Source of the DNA: VGBV01 sp963813725
GTDB taxonomy: Bacteria > Actinomycetota > Thermoleophilia > Solirubrobacterales > 70-9
Reading direction: 5' to 3'
Assembly (NCBI GenBank): GCA_963813725.1
Contig: CAWFAI010000004.1
Coordinates: forward strand, 1 to 64,000
DNA: 64,000 nt
Positions 1 to 9,801 of this stretch are shown one piece after another. Each line of letters begins with the position of its first letter. Within the stretch, counting starts at the first letter, position 1. Under the pieces are notes generated by a model. It had not been told where the DNA came from and made no database searches. It worked only from the letters and a program-made list of their open reading frames with translations. The position numbers and the translations under genes are program-made.

Positions 1-641
1 TGCGCTCGGTGCTGTACGCGGTGGCGACGGCGGCGCTCTGCCTGGCGATCGGCTACCCGATCGCCTACTACATCGCCCGCTTCGGTGGCAAATACAAGTA
101 CGTGCTGATCGCGGCCTGCTGGTGCTGCCGTTCTTCGTCAACTACCTGGTCCGCACCTACGCCTGGGTCGCCCTGCTCTCCGACGAGGGCCTGATCAACA
201 ACTTCCTGATCGACCTCGGCGATCACCCAGACCGGGATCCAGATGATCAACACGCCCTGGGCGGTGATCGGCGGCCTCACCTACGGCTACCTGGTGTTCA
301 TGATCCTGCCGATCTACGCCTCGCTCGACCGCATGGACCCGTCGGTGATCGAAGCCGGCAAGGACCTCTACGGCAGCAAACTCCAGACCTTCCTGCACGT
401 GACCCTGCCCCAGACCAAGCAGGGGATCCTCGCCGGCTCGGTGCTGGTCTTCCTGCCGGCGGTCGGTGACTTCGTCGCGGCGCAGCTGCTCGGCGGCCCC
501 GACACCTACATGGTCGGCAACCTGATCCAGGACCAGTTCTTCGCCGGCAACAACTGGCCCTTCGGCTCGGCGCTGACCGTGGTCATGATGCTGTTCCTGT
601 CGATCTTCATGATCGGCTACCTGCGCGTCGGCCGCGCGTGA
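1..641 (+). CDS. Spermidine/putrescine-type ABC transporter permease (PotB-like), 5' truncated, two frame breaks
   Basis: Inner-membrane permease of a polyamine-type ABC importer; the N-terminus lies left of the window. The reading starts with a transmembrane helix (LYAVATAALCLAIGYPIAYY), then PFFVNYLVRTYAWVALL, and the EAA-type cytoplasmic loop is seen as VIEAGKDLYGSKLQTFLHVTLP, the ATPase contact. The frame changes near 110-118 and near 222. At the first break, restoring one C (gcc-ctg-ctg) gives a continuous A-A-L-L-V-L-P-F-F, so a base loss is likely. It ends 15 nt before the next permease and belongs to the same operon. The family is secure; the substrate (polyamine or a related cation) is inferred from the neighbours. 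Confidence 0.85.
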
Positions 642-656
642 GTCGAGGCCGGCGCT

Positions 657-1549
657 GTGAGCGGCGGCACCGCAACCGTCGAGGCTCGCGGGCGAGCGCG
701 CCGGGCGAAGGCGAAGGCGAAGAAGCACAAGGCCTTCGACCGGCCGCGCTTCCTGCGCGTGTTCGTCGCCTTCGCCTACCTGTTCCTGTTCGCGCCGATC
801 TTCGTCGTCGTCCTCTTCTCCTTCAACTCGATCAAGTCGCTGCAGAACTTCGAGGGCTTCTCGCTGCAGTGGTACGAGGAGTTCTGAACGACTCGACCCT
901 GCGCGACTCGCTGTTCGCCTCGCTGGAGATCGCGGTGCTGTCGATGATCGCGGGGATGATCCTGGGGACGATGCTGGCGATCGGGCTGGTCCGCTCGCGG
1001 GCCAAGTGGAGCGGCGGCGCCAACATCCTGATGCTGTCCCGCTGGTCGTGCCCGAGATCGTGGCCGGCATCTCGGCGCTGCTGATCTTCTCCCAGATCGG
1101 GCTGCAGCTCTCGATCTTCACGGTCGATGCTCGCCCACATCACCTTCTCGATCTCCTACGTGGCGATCGTGGTGCGGGCGAGGCTCGCGACGATCGGCCC
1201 CGAGGCCGAGGAGGCGGCGATGGACCTGGGGGCGACCCGCTGGCAGTCGGTGCGGATGGTGCTGCTGCCGGCGCTGTGGCCGGCGATCGTCGCCGCGGGG
1301 CTGCTGGTCTTCGCGCTCTCCTTCGACGACTTCGTGCTCTCGTTCTTCACCACCGGCGAGGACGTGCAGCCCCTGCCGGTGCGCATCTGGTCGGCGATCC
1401 GCTTCGGGATCTCGCCGACGATCAACGCGATCGGGACGCTGATGATGGTCGTCTCGATCACCGCAATCGGGCTCGCGATCCTGATCCCGAGGCTGTTCGG
1501 GCGCCGGGAGAGCGGCATCAAGGTCCTGACCGGACAGGAAGGAGGCTGA
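657..1549 (+). CDS. Spermidine/putrescine-type ABC transporter permease (PotC-like), three frame breaks
   Basis: Second membrane subunit of the + strand polyamine-type importer. A GTG at 657 starts a basic N-terminus and a helix FVAFAYLFLFAPIFVVVLFSF. The middle carries LVVPEIVAGISALLIFSQ and the EAA loop AAMDLGATRWQSVRMVLLP, then the typical SFDDFVLSFFTTG segment. Frames change near 883 (a C seems lost: ttc-ctg-aac restores F-L-N-D), near 1040 (C run) and near 1125. A stop lies at the first break, so as written the protein would end after about 76 residues. Because the rest is fully conserved, sequence error is the better explanation. Its stop is 2 nt before the ATPase start, so they are co-transcribed. 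Confidence 0.85.
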
Positions 1550-1551
1550 GC

Positions 1552-2620
1552 ATGGCGGAGGCGATCAAGCTCGAGGACGTCAGCAAGCGCTTCGGTGACC
1601 ACACCGCGGTCGACGACGTTTCGCTCGAGATCAAGAAGGGGGAGTTCTTCTCGCTGCTGGGCCCCTCGGGCTGCGGCAAGACGACGACGCTGCGGATGAT
1701 CGCCGGCTTCGAGCAGCCGAGCGAGGGCCAGATCCTGCTCGAGGGGGATGCGGTCGACGACGTGCCCCCAAACGAGCGCAACGTGAACACCGTCTTCCAG
1801 AGCTACGCGCTGTTCGAGCACCTCAACGTCGAGGACAACGTCGCCTTCGGCCTCAAGCGCAAGAAGGTGGAAAAGGACGAGATCGAGCGGCGCGTCGCCG
1901 AGGCACTGGATCTGGTCAGCCTCGAGCACCGCGCCCAGGCGCGCACCGCCGAGCTCTCGGGCGGCATGCAGCAGCGCGTGGCGCTCGCCCGTGCGCTGGT
2001 CAACCGCCCGGCGGTGCTGCTGCTGGACGAGCCGCTGGGCGCGCTGGACCTGAAACTGCGCCGCCAGATGCAGGTGGAGCTGAAGGACATCCAGCGCGAG
2101 GTCGGGATCACCTTCGTCTACGTCACCCACGACCAGGAGGAGGCGCTGGCGATGTCGGACAGGATCGCCGTCATGCACGAGGGCAGGGTGATCCAGTGCG
2201 GCGAGCCCGAGGAGATCTACGAGAAGCCGGGCGAGGCCTTCGTCGCCGGCTTCATCGGCGTCTCCAACCTGATGGAGGGCGTCGTCGACGGCAAGGACAA
2301 GGTGAAGCTTGCGAGCGGCCAGAAGGTGAGCGCGCCGCTGCCCGAGGGCCTCGACCTCGGGGAGACGGTGCAGCTCTCGGTCCGCCCGGAGAAGATCGCC
2401 CTCGACGAGCTCGAGCAGGGGATGGTCAGCATCGACGGCACAATTGAGCAGCGCGTCTACCAGGGCGTCAACACGCAGCTGACGGTCTCGCTCGGTGAGG
2501 GCGCCCGCGTGGTCGCGCTCGAGCAGAACACCTACCGGGCGAGCAGCGACGACCGCTGGGATCCCGGCACCAAGGTCAAGGTCGGGTGGCACCCCGACCA
2601 CTGCCCTGGTACTGCGCTAG
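1552..2620 (+). CDS. potA: Spermidine/putrescine-type ABC transporter ATP-binding protein
   Basis: Cytoplasmic ATPase that powers the + strand importer. ATG at 1552 follows a GGAGG ribosome site at 1541-1545. Walker A GPSGCGKT is at residues 37-44, the signature LSGGMQQ at 135-141, Walker B LLLDEP at 156-161 and the H-loop His at 193. A C-terminal TOBE-like regulatory domain follows, with the PotA-typical RPEKI and VGWHPDHC. Near 2605 a CCC run shifts the frame. With one C removed the protein ends HC-L-V-L-R-stop at 2618-2620, the usual PotA ending. As written, translation would run on to 2745 over the converging operon. Substrate specificity is set by the binding protein, probably left of the window. 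Confidence 0.92.
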
Positions 2621-2635
2621 GGGCCGTTCAGTTAA

Positions 2636-3489
2636 CTAGGGCTCCGCCGTCGCCTCGGCCAGGGCCGGGCCGCCGGCCGAGCCGGTCACGGCCTCGTCCT
2701 GGGTCAGGCGGTGCGCGAAGTAGACGGGGATCGCCGAGAGGATGATCACGATGGTGGCCACCACGTTGACGATCGGCAGCTGGTTCGGCCGCGAGAGGTT
2801 GCTGAAGATCCAGATCGGCAGGGTCTGGTCGGCGCCCGCGGTGAACGTGGTGACGATGATCTCGTCGAAGGAGAGCGCGAAGGCCAGCAGCGCTCCCGCG
2901 ACCAGCGCGGTTCTGAGGTTGGGGAAGGTGACGTGGCGGAAGGTCTGCCAGGTGTCGGCCCCCAGGTCGGCCGAGGCCTCCTCGAACGAGGTCGAGACGC
3001 GGCGCAGGCGCGCGACGACGTTGTTGTAGACGACGACGATGCAGAAGGTGGCGTGCGCGGTGACGATCGTGAACAGGCCGAGGTCGATGCCCAGCACCTG
3101 GGTGAAGGTCGTGTTCAGCGCCATGCCGGTGACGATCCCGGGTAGCGCGATCGGCAGGATCACCAGGAAGGAGATCGTCTCGCGGCCGAAGAAGCGGAAG
3201 CGCGCGACGGCGAGCGAGGCGAGCGTCCCGAGCAGGATCGCGAGCCCCGTGGCGAGCAGCCCGACCTTGAGCGAGGTCAGAGCGCCTCGCGCGCGCCCTC
3301 GTTGTCGATGGCCTTGCCCCACCACTCGAGCGTCAGGCCCGGCGGCGGCCACTCGAGCAGCCGCGACTCGTTGAAGGAGTAGAGCACGACGATCGCCAGC
3401 GGGATGTAGATGAACGCCAGCGTCACGCCGACGCCGGCGCGAAGCGCCCAGCGGGATCCGCCCGAGAGTCTCACGCCGGCTCGCCTCAT
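2636..3489 (-). CDS. Spermidine/putrescine-type ABC transporter permease (PotC-like), one frame break
   Basis: Last gene of the - strand polyamine-type operon. ATG at 3489 overlaps the stop of the upstream permease as ATGA, so translation is coupled. Helix 1 is VGVTLAFIYIPLAIVVLYSF. The EAA loop is ASADLGADTWQTFRHVTFP and the following SFDEIIVTTFTAG matches PotC/YdcV proteins. The frame breaks near 3277; adding one C (ctc-ctg-acc) reads A-L-L-T-S-L-K-V-G without a gap. The tail, about 30 residues after the last helix, is Ala-rich. The gene ends 15 nt from the end of the opposing potA, so the two operons converge with almost no spacer. Confidence 0.87.
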
Positions 3490-4387
3490 ACGTGCTCGAA
3501 CGCTCCCAGCCGCCGCGCGATCAGCAGGTAGATGATCATCACCACCACCGGGACCAGGGCGTAGGCGGCCGCCAGCGGCAGGTTGTTGGCGATGCCGACG
3601 TTGTTGTAGACGACGTTGCCGATGAACTGGGTGCTGGTGACCAGCTGCGGGGCGATGAAGTCGCCCAGCGTCAGCGAGAAGGTGAAGATCGAGCCGGCGA
3701 CCACGGCGGGGAAGGCGAGCGGCAGGATCACCCGCCGGAAGGTCGTCCACGGCTTCGCCCCGAGGTCGTCCGAAGCGCTCAGCAGCGAGTCCTGGATCCG
3801 CTCCAGTCCGGCGTAGATCGGGATCACCATGAACGGCAGCCACAGATAGCACATCACCAGCCAGAGCCGGAAGATGTCGCCCTCGGGCGCGCTCAGCCCG
3901 ATCGGGTTGAGAACCCAGTTGAGCGCGCCCCCCTCGCTCAGGATCGTGCGCCAGGCGTAGACCTTGATCAGGTAGCTCGACCACAGGGGCATCAGCACCG
4001 CCACGACCAGCAGCGAGCGCATGCGCGGGCGTCGCGACCTTGGCCATGTAGAAGGCGATCGGGAAGGCGAGGATCGCGTCGGTCACCGTGACCAGCGCGG
4101 CGACGCCGATCGTCCGAGCCGTGATCGCCCGGTAGACGGGCTCGGTCAGCGTCTCGAAGTTCTCGAAGCTGAAGCCCTGCTCGATCTCGCCGCTGAGCTC
4201 GTTGAGGTGCCAGAAAGCGGCGGCGAACAGGATCGCGAGCGACCCCAGGTAGGCGACCACCAGCCAGCCGACCGGGCCGGCGAGCAGCGCGCCCGACCTG
4301 AAGCCGTTTGCGACCGTGGAAGAGGTCGGCGAGCCTGCGGCCCGCCGACCTCCTCTGCGGCTCAGCGCTTAGGCCGGCCGCTTCCAC
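3486..4387 (-). CDS. Spermidine/putrescine-type ABC transporter permease (PotB-like), two frame breaks
   Basis: First permease of the - strand operon. The best start is GTG at 4387, giving a charged cytoplasmic N-terminus (LADLFHGRKRLQVG). The frame then breaks near 4290 before helix 1 (GPVGWLVVAYLGSLAILFAA). A second break near 4022 lies between FYMAKVATP and MRSLLVVAVLMPLW. Both breaks sit in GCGCGC-type repeats and fit loss of a GC pair or gain of one base. The EAA loop is ASDDLGAKPWTTFRRVILPL, then LTLGDFIAPQLV. It starts 31 nt after the binding-protein stop and ends in an ATGA overlap with the next permease. Family is clear; start and break positions are inferred. Confidence 0.85.
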
Positions 4388-4403
4388 GAATCGGTACTGG
4401 GTC

Positions 4404-4420
4404 GATCCTCGGTCAGGATC
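4404..4420 (-). other. Small inverted repeat between binding protein and permease genes
   Basis: GATCCT (4404-4409) and AGGATC (4415-4420) form a perfect 6-bp stem with a 5-nt loop, overlapping the binding-protein stop codon. There is no T run, so it is not an intrinsic terminator. Hairpins here often protect the binding-protein mRNA end and keep that protein in excess over the permeases; that role is inferred. Confidence 0.3.
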
Positions 4421-5617
4421 AGCCCTTCACTTCCGTCCAGCCCTGGACCCACTCGTCGTAGGTCTTGCACTCCTCACCGCGGTCATCGCCACAGTCAGCG
4501 ACGGGGGTCTTCCAGTACTCGATCTGGTCGAAGAACTCCTCGTCGTTCGCATGGAATATGTCGCAGTGCTGCTTGTCTGCCGTGAGCGCACACGACTTCT
4601 CGTTCGCAGGGGCCTCGCCGAAGTACTCGGCCACGGCTGCGTTCGCCTCGGGGCTGACGATGTGGTCCATCCACAGGTACATGCAGTTCGGGTTCTTCGC
4701 CTCCGAACTCAGCATCCATGTGTCTGACCAACCCGTCGCGCCTTCCTCGGGCAGGGTGTTCTCGACCTTGGCGCCCTCGGCCTGGAGCAGGTTCGTGATC
4801 ACCTGCCAGGTCGTGCCCACGGTCGAATCGCCGTTGGCGAACGCCTCGATCTGCTTCGTGTAGTCGGACCAGTACTCGCCGATGAACTCGTTCTGCGTCT
4901 TCAGCAGAGCGATGGCGGCGTCGAACTGCTCCTGGTCGAGCTCGTACGGATCCTCGATCCCGAGGTCCGGCTGGTGCTCGCGCAGGTACAGCGCCGCGTC
5001 GGCGATGTAGATCGGGTTGTCATACGCCGTCACATGGCCCTTCTGCTTGGCCAGCTCGGCCTCATCGAATACAGCCGACCAGGACGTCGGCGCGGGCTTT
5101 ACCTCGTCGGTGTTGTACTGCAACAGGTTGGACCCGCGTCCGTGGGGGATCCCGTAGTTCGTGCCGTCCACGGTGTTCCACGGCTGGTCCTTCAGCGCCG
5201 GGAAGATGTCGGCGTAGTTCGGGACCAGGTCGGTGTTGACCGGGTCCACGTCGCCGCCCTCGATCAGGCGCCCGGAGGCGTCACCCGAGGCGGAAACGCC
5301 GTCGTACTCGCCGGTGCGCATCAGCGTCACCATCTCGTCCGACGTGTTGCCGACCTTGACGTTGACCTGGCAGCCGGTCTCCTTCTCGAAGTCGGTCACC
5401 CAGTCGACGGCGGGGTCGGTCGACCCGTCCTCGACGTAGCCGGCCCAGGCGACCAGGTTGAGCTCGCCCTCGGGCTCGCCGAGCTCGGTCAGCGCCTCAC
5501 TGTCGCTGCCGCCGTCATCGTCGTCATCGGACCCGCAACCGGCGAAGGCCAGCATGAACAGGGCGAACCCGACGACGATCAGTGCGGGCGCCCACGCGGG
5601 ATGAGTTCTGAATCGAC

Positions 5618-5621
<4 letters not shown>
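4419..5621 (-). CDS. potD: Polyamine-type ABC transporter substrate-binding lipoprotein (PotD/PotF family)
   Basis: Captures the substrate outside the membrane and delivers it to the permeases. TTG at 5621 is chosen because it overlaps the ATPase stop as TTGA and has a GGAGG site 8-10 nt upstream. The 400-residue protein has a basic start, a helix, and the lipobox LAFAGC with the lipid-anchor Cys at residue 29. An Asp-rich linker follows, then the PotD fold beginning LNLVAWAGYVEDG. VNVKVGNTSDEMVTLMRTG and YGIPHGRGSNLLQYNTDEV match SBP_bac_8/PotD proteins. Polyamines are the likely ligand class, but the ligand residues were not checked against a structure. It sits second in the operon ATPase, binding protein, permease, permease. 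Confidence 0.92.
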
Positions 5622-6742
<1,121 letters not shown>

Positions 6743-6762
6743 GGGCGCGTGCGTGCGCCAAA

Positions 6763-6768
6763 CCTATA
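6763..6768 (-). promoter_or_regulatory. Putative -10 box (TATAGG) of the - strand polyamine operon
   Basis: TATAGG on the - strand lies 20 nt upstream of the TTG start at 6742, in the 108-bp gap after azlD. No clear -35 box is visible. The spacing would give a short leader, unlike the leaderless genes elsewhere in this window. Confidence 0.3.
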
Positions 6769-6850
6769 CCGAGTGCGGGCACGGGCGCGGTGACGGGTTG
6801 GCCAACGTTGGCAGCCGGGGTTTGGACAAAACGGGCCCGCGGCTCCCTGG

Positions 6851-7171
6851 TCAGCCCAGCGCCCTGGCCCCCGCGGTCAGCGCCATCGCCACCGCGATCG
6901 CCAGCAGCAGCGGGCCCCGGAGCAGCAGCACGACCCCCGCCCCCGCCACGCCCAGCACGCGCTCGTCGACGACCAGCTCGCTCCCCGATCCGCGAAACGT
7001 CTCGGTCATCACCAGGGCGGCCAGCAGCGCCGGGGCCAACAGGGCGATCACCGCGCCCGCGCGCTCGGGCAGCTCGCGGCCGCCCAGGAGGACCGGCCCC
7101 GAGGCGCGGATCACGGCCGTCGTCACCACCAGCAGCCCGACCAGGGCCCAGCCCTCAGCCAACGGGGTCAC
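6851..7171 (-). CDS. azlD: Branched-chain amino acid exporter small subunit (AzlD family)
   Basis: Small membrane partner of AzlC in a two-subunit amino-acid exporter. The protein is 106 residues with about four hydrophobic stretches (WALVGLLVVTTAVIRASG, AVIALLAPALLAALVMT, VLGVAGAGVVLLL, LLLAIAVAMALTAG), the usual AzlD size and layout. GTG at 7171 overlaps the azlC stop as GTGA, so translation is coupled and the subunits are made together. Amino-acid substrates are known for the family; which one is exported here cannot be told. Confidence 0.85.
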   Translation of the reverse strand: MTPLAEGWALVGLLVVTTAVIRASGPVLLGGRELPERAGAVIALLAPALLAALVMTETFRGSGSELVVDERVLGVAGAGVVLLLRGPLLLAIAVAMALTAGARALG

Positions 7172-7908
7172 CTTCGATCTCGGGATCCGGCTCGCGGTCG
7201 CCGGCGGGCCGCTCGGGCAAGCAGCCCGATCAGGGCGGCGGCGCTGGCGACGATCACGGGCACCCCCACGGGCGCCACCGGGGTCAGCGCCAGGCCGATG
7301 GCACCTCCGATCAGCGCGACGACTATCGCCCTGCGGCCCGAGCGCAGCTCGCCCTGGAGCAGCAGGGCCAGGAAGAACGCCGGGAAGAGCACGTCCAGAC
7401 CCAGGTCGGCCGGATCGCCGATCGCCTCGCCCGCGAAGACACCTGCCAGGGTCCCGCCCACCCAGGCCGGATAGGCGGGGAGCGTCGCCCCGATCATGAA
7501 GATGGGATCGAAGCGGCCCCCTCCGCGGCTGGCCATCGCCCAGGACGCGTCGATCATCGCCTGCCCGATCGCCGCGCGGCGCAATGGGCCGCCGCGGAGC
7601 GAGGGCGCGAGCGCGATCCCCATCGGGACGTAGCGCAGGTTCAGCAGGATCGCGGCGACCGTGGCGGCGACCAGGCTTCCCCCCGAGCCCAGAACGGCCG
7701 TGGACGCGAACTGGGCCGACCCGGCGAAGACGAAGATCGACATCGCCATCGTCGCGCCCGCCCCGACCACGGGCTCGGCCAGCACGCCGAACGAGATCGC
7801 GACGACGAAGACCGCGATCGCGATCGGGACGCCGGCCCGCACGCCCTCCCTGAGGGCCGCACGCCGATCCTCGGCTCGGGCATGCTCGGTTCCGGGCTGC
7901 TCGCTCAC
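7168..7908 (-). CDS. azlC: Branched-chain amino acid exporter large subunit (AzlC family)
   Basis: Large membrane subunit of the AzlCD exporter. GTG at 7908 is chosen because a TAGAGT box lies 8 nt upstream, which fits a leaderless start; a further-upstream in-frame start adds only non-conserved residues. The 246-residue protein has the conserved AzlC opening (GVRAGVPIAIAVFVVAISFG), FVFAGSAQFASTAVLG, and NLRYVPMGIALAPSLRG, all diagnostic of PF03591. Several more helices follow, ending in an Arg-rich tail that overlaps azlD by 4 nt. Expression is probably from its own promoter, independent of the polyamine operon downstream. Confidence 0.9.
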   Translation of the reverse strand: MSEQPGTEHARAEDRRAALREGVRAGVPIAIAVFVVAISFGVLAEPVVGAGATMAMSIFVFAGSAQFASTAVLGSGGSLVAATVAAILLNLRYVPMGIALAPSLRGGPLRRAAIGQAMIDASWAMASRGGGRFDPIFMIGATLPAYPAWVGGTLAGVFAGEAIGDPADLGLDVLFPAFFLALLLQGELRSGRRAIVVALIGGAIGLALTPVAPVGVPVIVASAAALIGLLARAARRRPRAGSRDRR

Positions 7909-7916
7909 GGCGGCGG

Positions 7917-7922
7917 ACTCTA
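7917..7922 (-). promoter_or_regulatory. -10 box of azlC (leaderless type)
   Basis: TAGAGT on the - strand, 8 nt before the GTG at 7908, the spacing that puts the transcript start at or next to the start codon. Confidence 0.5.
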
Positions 7923-8114
7923 GGCGCGCGCCGGAGCGCGGGCCAGTCCCACAAGTCGAGTCCCGGTCATACAAACGTGGCTGCTGCCTGAGTCGAGGCA
8001 GCGCGCGGGCACGTTCCCCCGCCCACCCAGTAACCGCTGGCTTATGCCCGGACCCGGGCCGCGTTACTCATCGCAGGCGGGCTCGACGCCTGGCGCGCCC
8101 ACGTCGGACGCTGC
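7923..8114. other. Intergenic region, no gene seen
   Basis: About 190 bases between azlC and the end of the NlpC/P60-like gene, both on the - strand. I see no tRNA fold, no convincing terminator and no open frame with coding character. Confidence 0.5.
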
Positions 8115-8687
8115 TCAGAGGCCGCCGACGTGGCGGACCGTGTAGCCCTTGGCCGAGCGCTTGGTCGCGCGCCAGCGAGGGCCGCTGCCGTTGTTGATCG
8201 GCTCGTTCACGGCCGAGGTGTCCCAGCGCAGGCCGGCGATGACCGCGTAGGCGTGCCCCCCGTTGGCGTAGACGCTGATCCAGGCGCCCTTGCCGGGCTC
8301 GCCCCACTTCATCAGCGAGCCCGAGGGAAGCGGGCTGTCGAGCAGGCCGGCCGCGTTCAGCACGTAGCTGACGGCGCCTGAGCAGTCATACCCCTTGGCG
8401 GTGAAGCTCTTGTGCCCGCCGCCGTAGATATATGGCTTCTTGCGGATCCTGTTCGCCGCGGCGATGGCGTCGATCACCTGCTGGGGGGCGTCGGCGGGCG
8501 CGATCGCCCTGCCGTTCTTCTTCAGCTTTGCGACCGAGCCCGGGACGGTCTGGGGCGGCGGCGCGGCCTCGGGCGGCGCCGCGGCGCCTCCCGTCTGAGC
8601 GGCGGCCGGCGCGGTGACCAGCAGCGCGGCGGCGAGCGCCAGCGTGACCACCTGGGTGCGCCTGAGCTTGTGAGGTGCCGTCCGCAA
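8115..8687 (-). CDS. Secreted NlpC/P60-like cysteine peptidase
   Basis: Probable cell-wall peptide hydrolase exported by the Sec route. A TTG at 8687 follows an AGGAG site by 6 nt. The 190-residue protein has a basic N-terminus, a hydrophobic core (VVTLALAAALLVTAPAAA) and a signal cleavage after Ala near residue 30. A Pro/Ala linker follows, then KKPYIYGGGHKSFTAKGYDC. YDCSG supplies the catalytic Cys and GGHAYAVI a candidate catalytic His, in NlpC/P60 order, though the domain is short. It stands alone on the - strand. Cleavage of peptidoglycan stem peptides is family knowledge; substrate here is unknown. Confidence 0.7.
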   Translation of the reverse strand: MRTAPHKLRRTQVVTLALAAALLVTAPAAAQTGGAAAPPEAAPPPQTVPGSVAKLKKNGRAIAPADAPQQVIDAIAAANRIRKKPYIYGGGHKSFTAKGYDCSGAVSYVLNAAGLLDSPLPSGSLMKWGEPGKGAWISVYANGGHAYAVIAGLRWDTSAVNEPINNGSGPRWRATKRSAKGYTVRHVGGL

Positions 8688-8892
8688 ACCGTTCTCCTTC
8701 GTGGGCCTACGGGGTTAGCTGTCGGGCTGGCGCTATAGGAGCCTGCGCCCCCACTCGGTGTGGGTTCGCCCCAAAACTCGGTTCCCCCGCTCCCGTCTCT
8801 CAACTTCTGGTCTGGACGGGATTCGGCGTAACGCGCGGCACCCTAACAGAGGTGAATGACCATTTGCAGCAGTCGTTCGGGCCCGGAGCGTG

Positions 8893-8898
8893 TAGGTT
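8893..8898 (+). promoter_or_regulatory. -10 box of the SDR gene at 8907 (leaderless type)
   Basis: TAGGTT, 8 nt before the ATG at 8907. No ribosome site stands before the ATG, which supports a leaderless mRNA. Confidence 0.5.
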
Positions 8899-8906
8899 CC
8901 GCCGCC

Positions 8907-9713
8907 ATGGAGCTTGACGGCAAGCGCGTGCTTCTGAGCGGCGCCACCGGCGGTCTCGGCAACGCGATCGCCACCGAGCTGGCCGCGAAGGGGGCGGAGC
9001 TGGTGCTGAGCTCGCGCCGCCGCGAGGAGCTGCAGGAGTTGGCCCGCTCGCTCCCCGGCGGGGCGGACCGCCACACGGTGATCGTGGCCGATCTGGCCAC
9101 CGACGAAGCCGCCTCGAGGCTGGTCCGCGACGCCGGCGACTTGGACGTGCTGGTGGCCAACGCGGCCCTGCCCGGCACGGGTCGCCTGGACTCCTTCACC
9201 AGCGAAGAGGTGGCCCGCGCGCTGCGCGTCAACCTCGAGGCGCCGATCATGATGGCCCGCGAGCTCGAGCCGCACTTCGCCAAGAAGCGCTCGGGCCACA
9301 TCGTCTTCATCTCGTCGCTGGCCGGCAAGGTCGGCTCGCCGCGCTCCTCGATCTACAACGCCACCAAGTTCGGCCTGCGCGGCTTCGCCTTCGGGCTGCG
9401 CGAGGACCTGCACCCCTACGGCGCCGGCGTCTCGCTGGTCTCGCCGGGCTTCGTGCGCGAGGCGGGAATGTTCCACGACGCCGGGTCCAGGGAGCCGCCG
9501 GGCCTCGGCACCACCACGCCTAAGAAGGTGGGCCAGGCGGTGGTCAGGGCGATCCGCAAGGACAAGTTGGAGATCACCGTGGCCCCGCGCCGGCAGCGCT
9601 TCGTCAGCGAGATCGGCTACCGCCACCCGGGCGTCGCCTCGCGGATCCAGCGCAGCGGCGGGGCCGACCAGATCGCCGACGAGCTCGCCGCGGGGCAGTC
9701 CGAAAAGCGCTAG
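8907..9713 (+). CDS. Short-chain dehydrogenase/reductase (classical SDR)
   Basis: NAD(P)-dependent oxidoreductase of unknown substrate. ATG at 8907 begins MELDGKRVLLSGATGGLG; the upstream in-frame start at 8856 is rejected because a TANNNT box lies just before 8907. The 268-residue protein has the cofactor loop SGATGGLG at 9-16 (a GxxxGxG variant), NAALPG in place of the usual NNAG, catalytic Ser in VFISSLAGKVG and YNATK as the Tyr-Lys pair. Basic residues SSRRREE after strand 2 suggest NADPH. It is a single-gene unit between a - strand gene and the hydrolase gene that starts about 90 nt later. Confidence 0.85.
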   Translation: MELDGKRVLLSGATGGLGNAIATELAAKGAELVLSSRRREELQELARSLPGGADRHTVIVADLATDEAASRLVRDAGDLDVLVANAALPGTGRLDSFTSEEVARALRVNLEAPIMMARELEPHFAKKRSGHIVFISSLAGKVGSPRSSIYNATKFGLRGFAFGLREDLHPYGAGVSLVSPGFVREAGMFHDAGSREPPGLGTTTPKKVGQAVVRAIRKDKLEITVAPRRQRFVSEIGYRHPGVASRIQRSGGADQIADELAAGQSEKR

Positions 9714-9732
9714 CCCCGCGCCGGGAGGCGTG

Positions 9733-9738
9733 TATCCT
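9733..9738 (+). promoter_or_regulatory. Putative -10 box of the secreted hydrolase gene
   Basis: TATCCT, 63 nt before the ATG at 9802. This gene would have a leader of about 55 nt with a GGAGAG-like ribosome site, in contrast to its leaderless neighbours. Confidence 0.35.
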
Positions 9739-9801
9739 GGCTCGCTGGCCAGGAGGGCCACAGGGGCAAAGGGCAAGGACTCGAAGGGAACGGAGAGTGG
9801 G

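Noticed and set aside
1..4387. Decay of the polyamine permeases to pseudogenes
   Set aside because: Breaks are single-base or dinucleotide, all motifs remain on both sides, and the same kind of break is in a core TCA-cycle enzyme.
7923..8114. tRNA or small RNA in the gap before the NlpC/P60-like gene
   Set aside because: No cloverleaf or promoter/terminator pair could be drawn.
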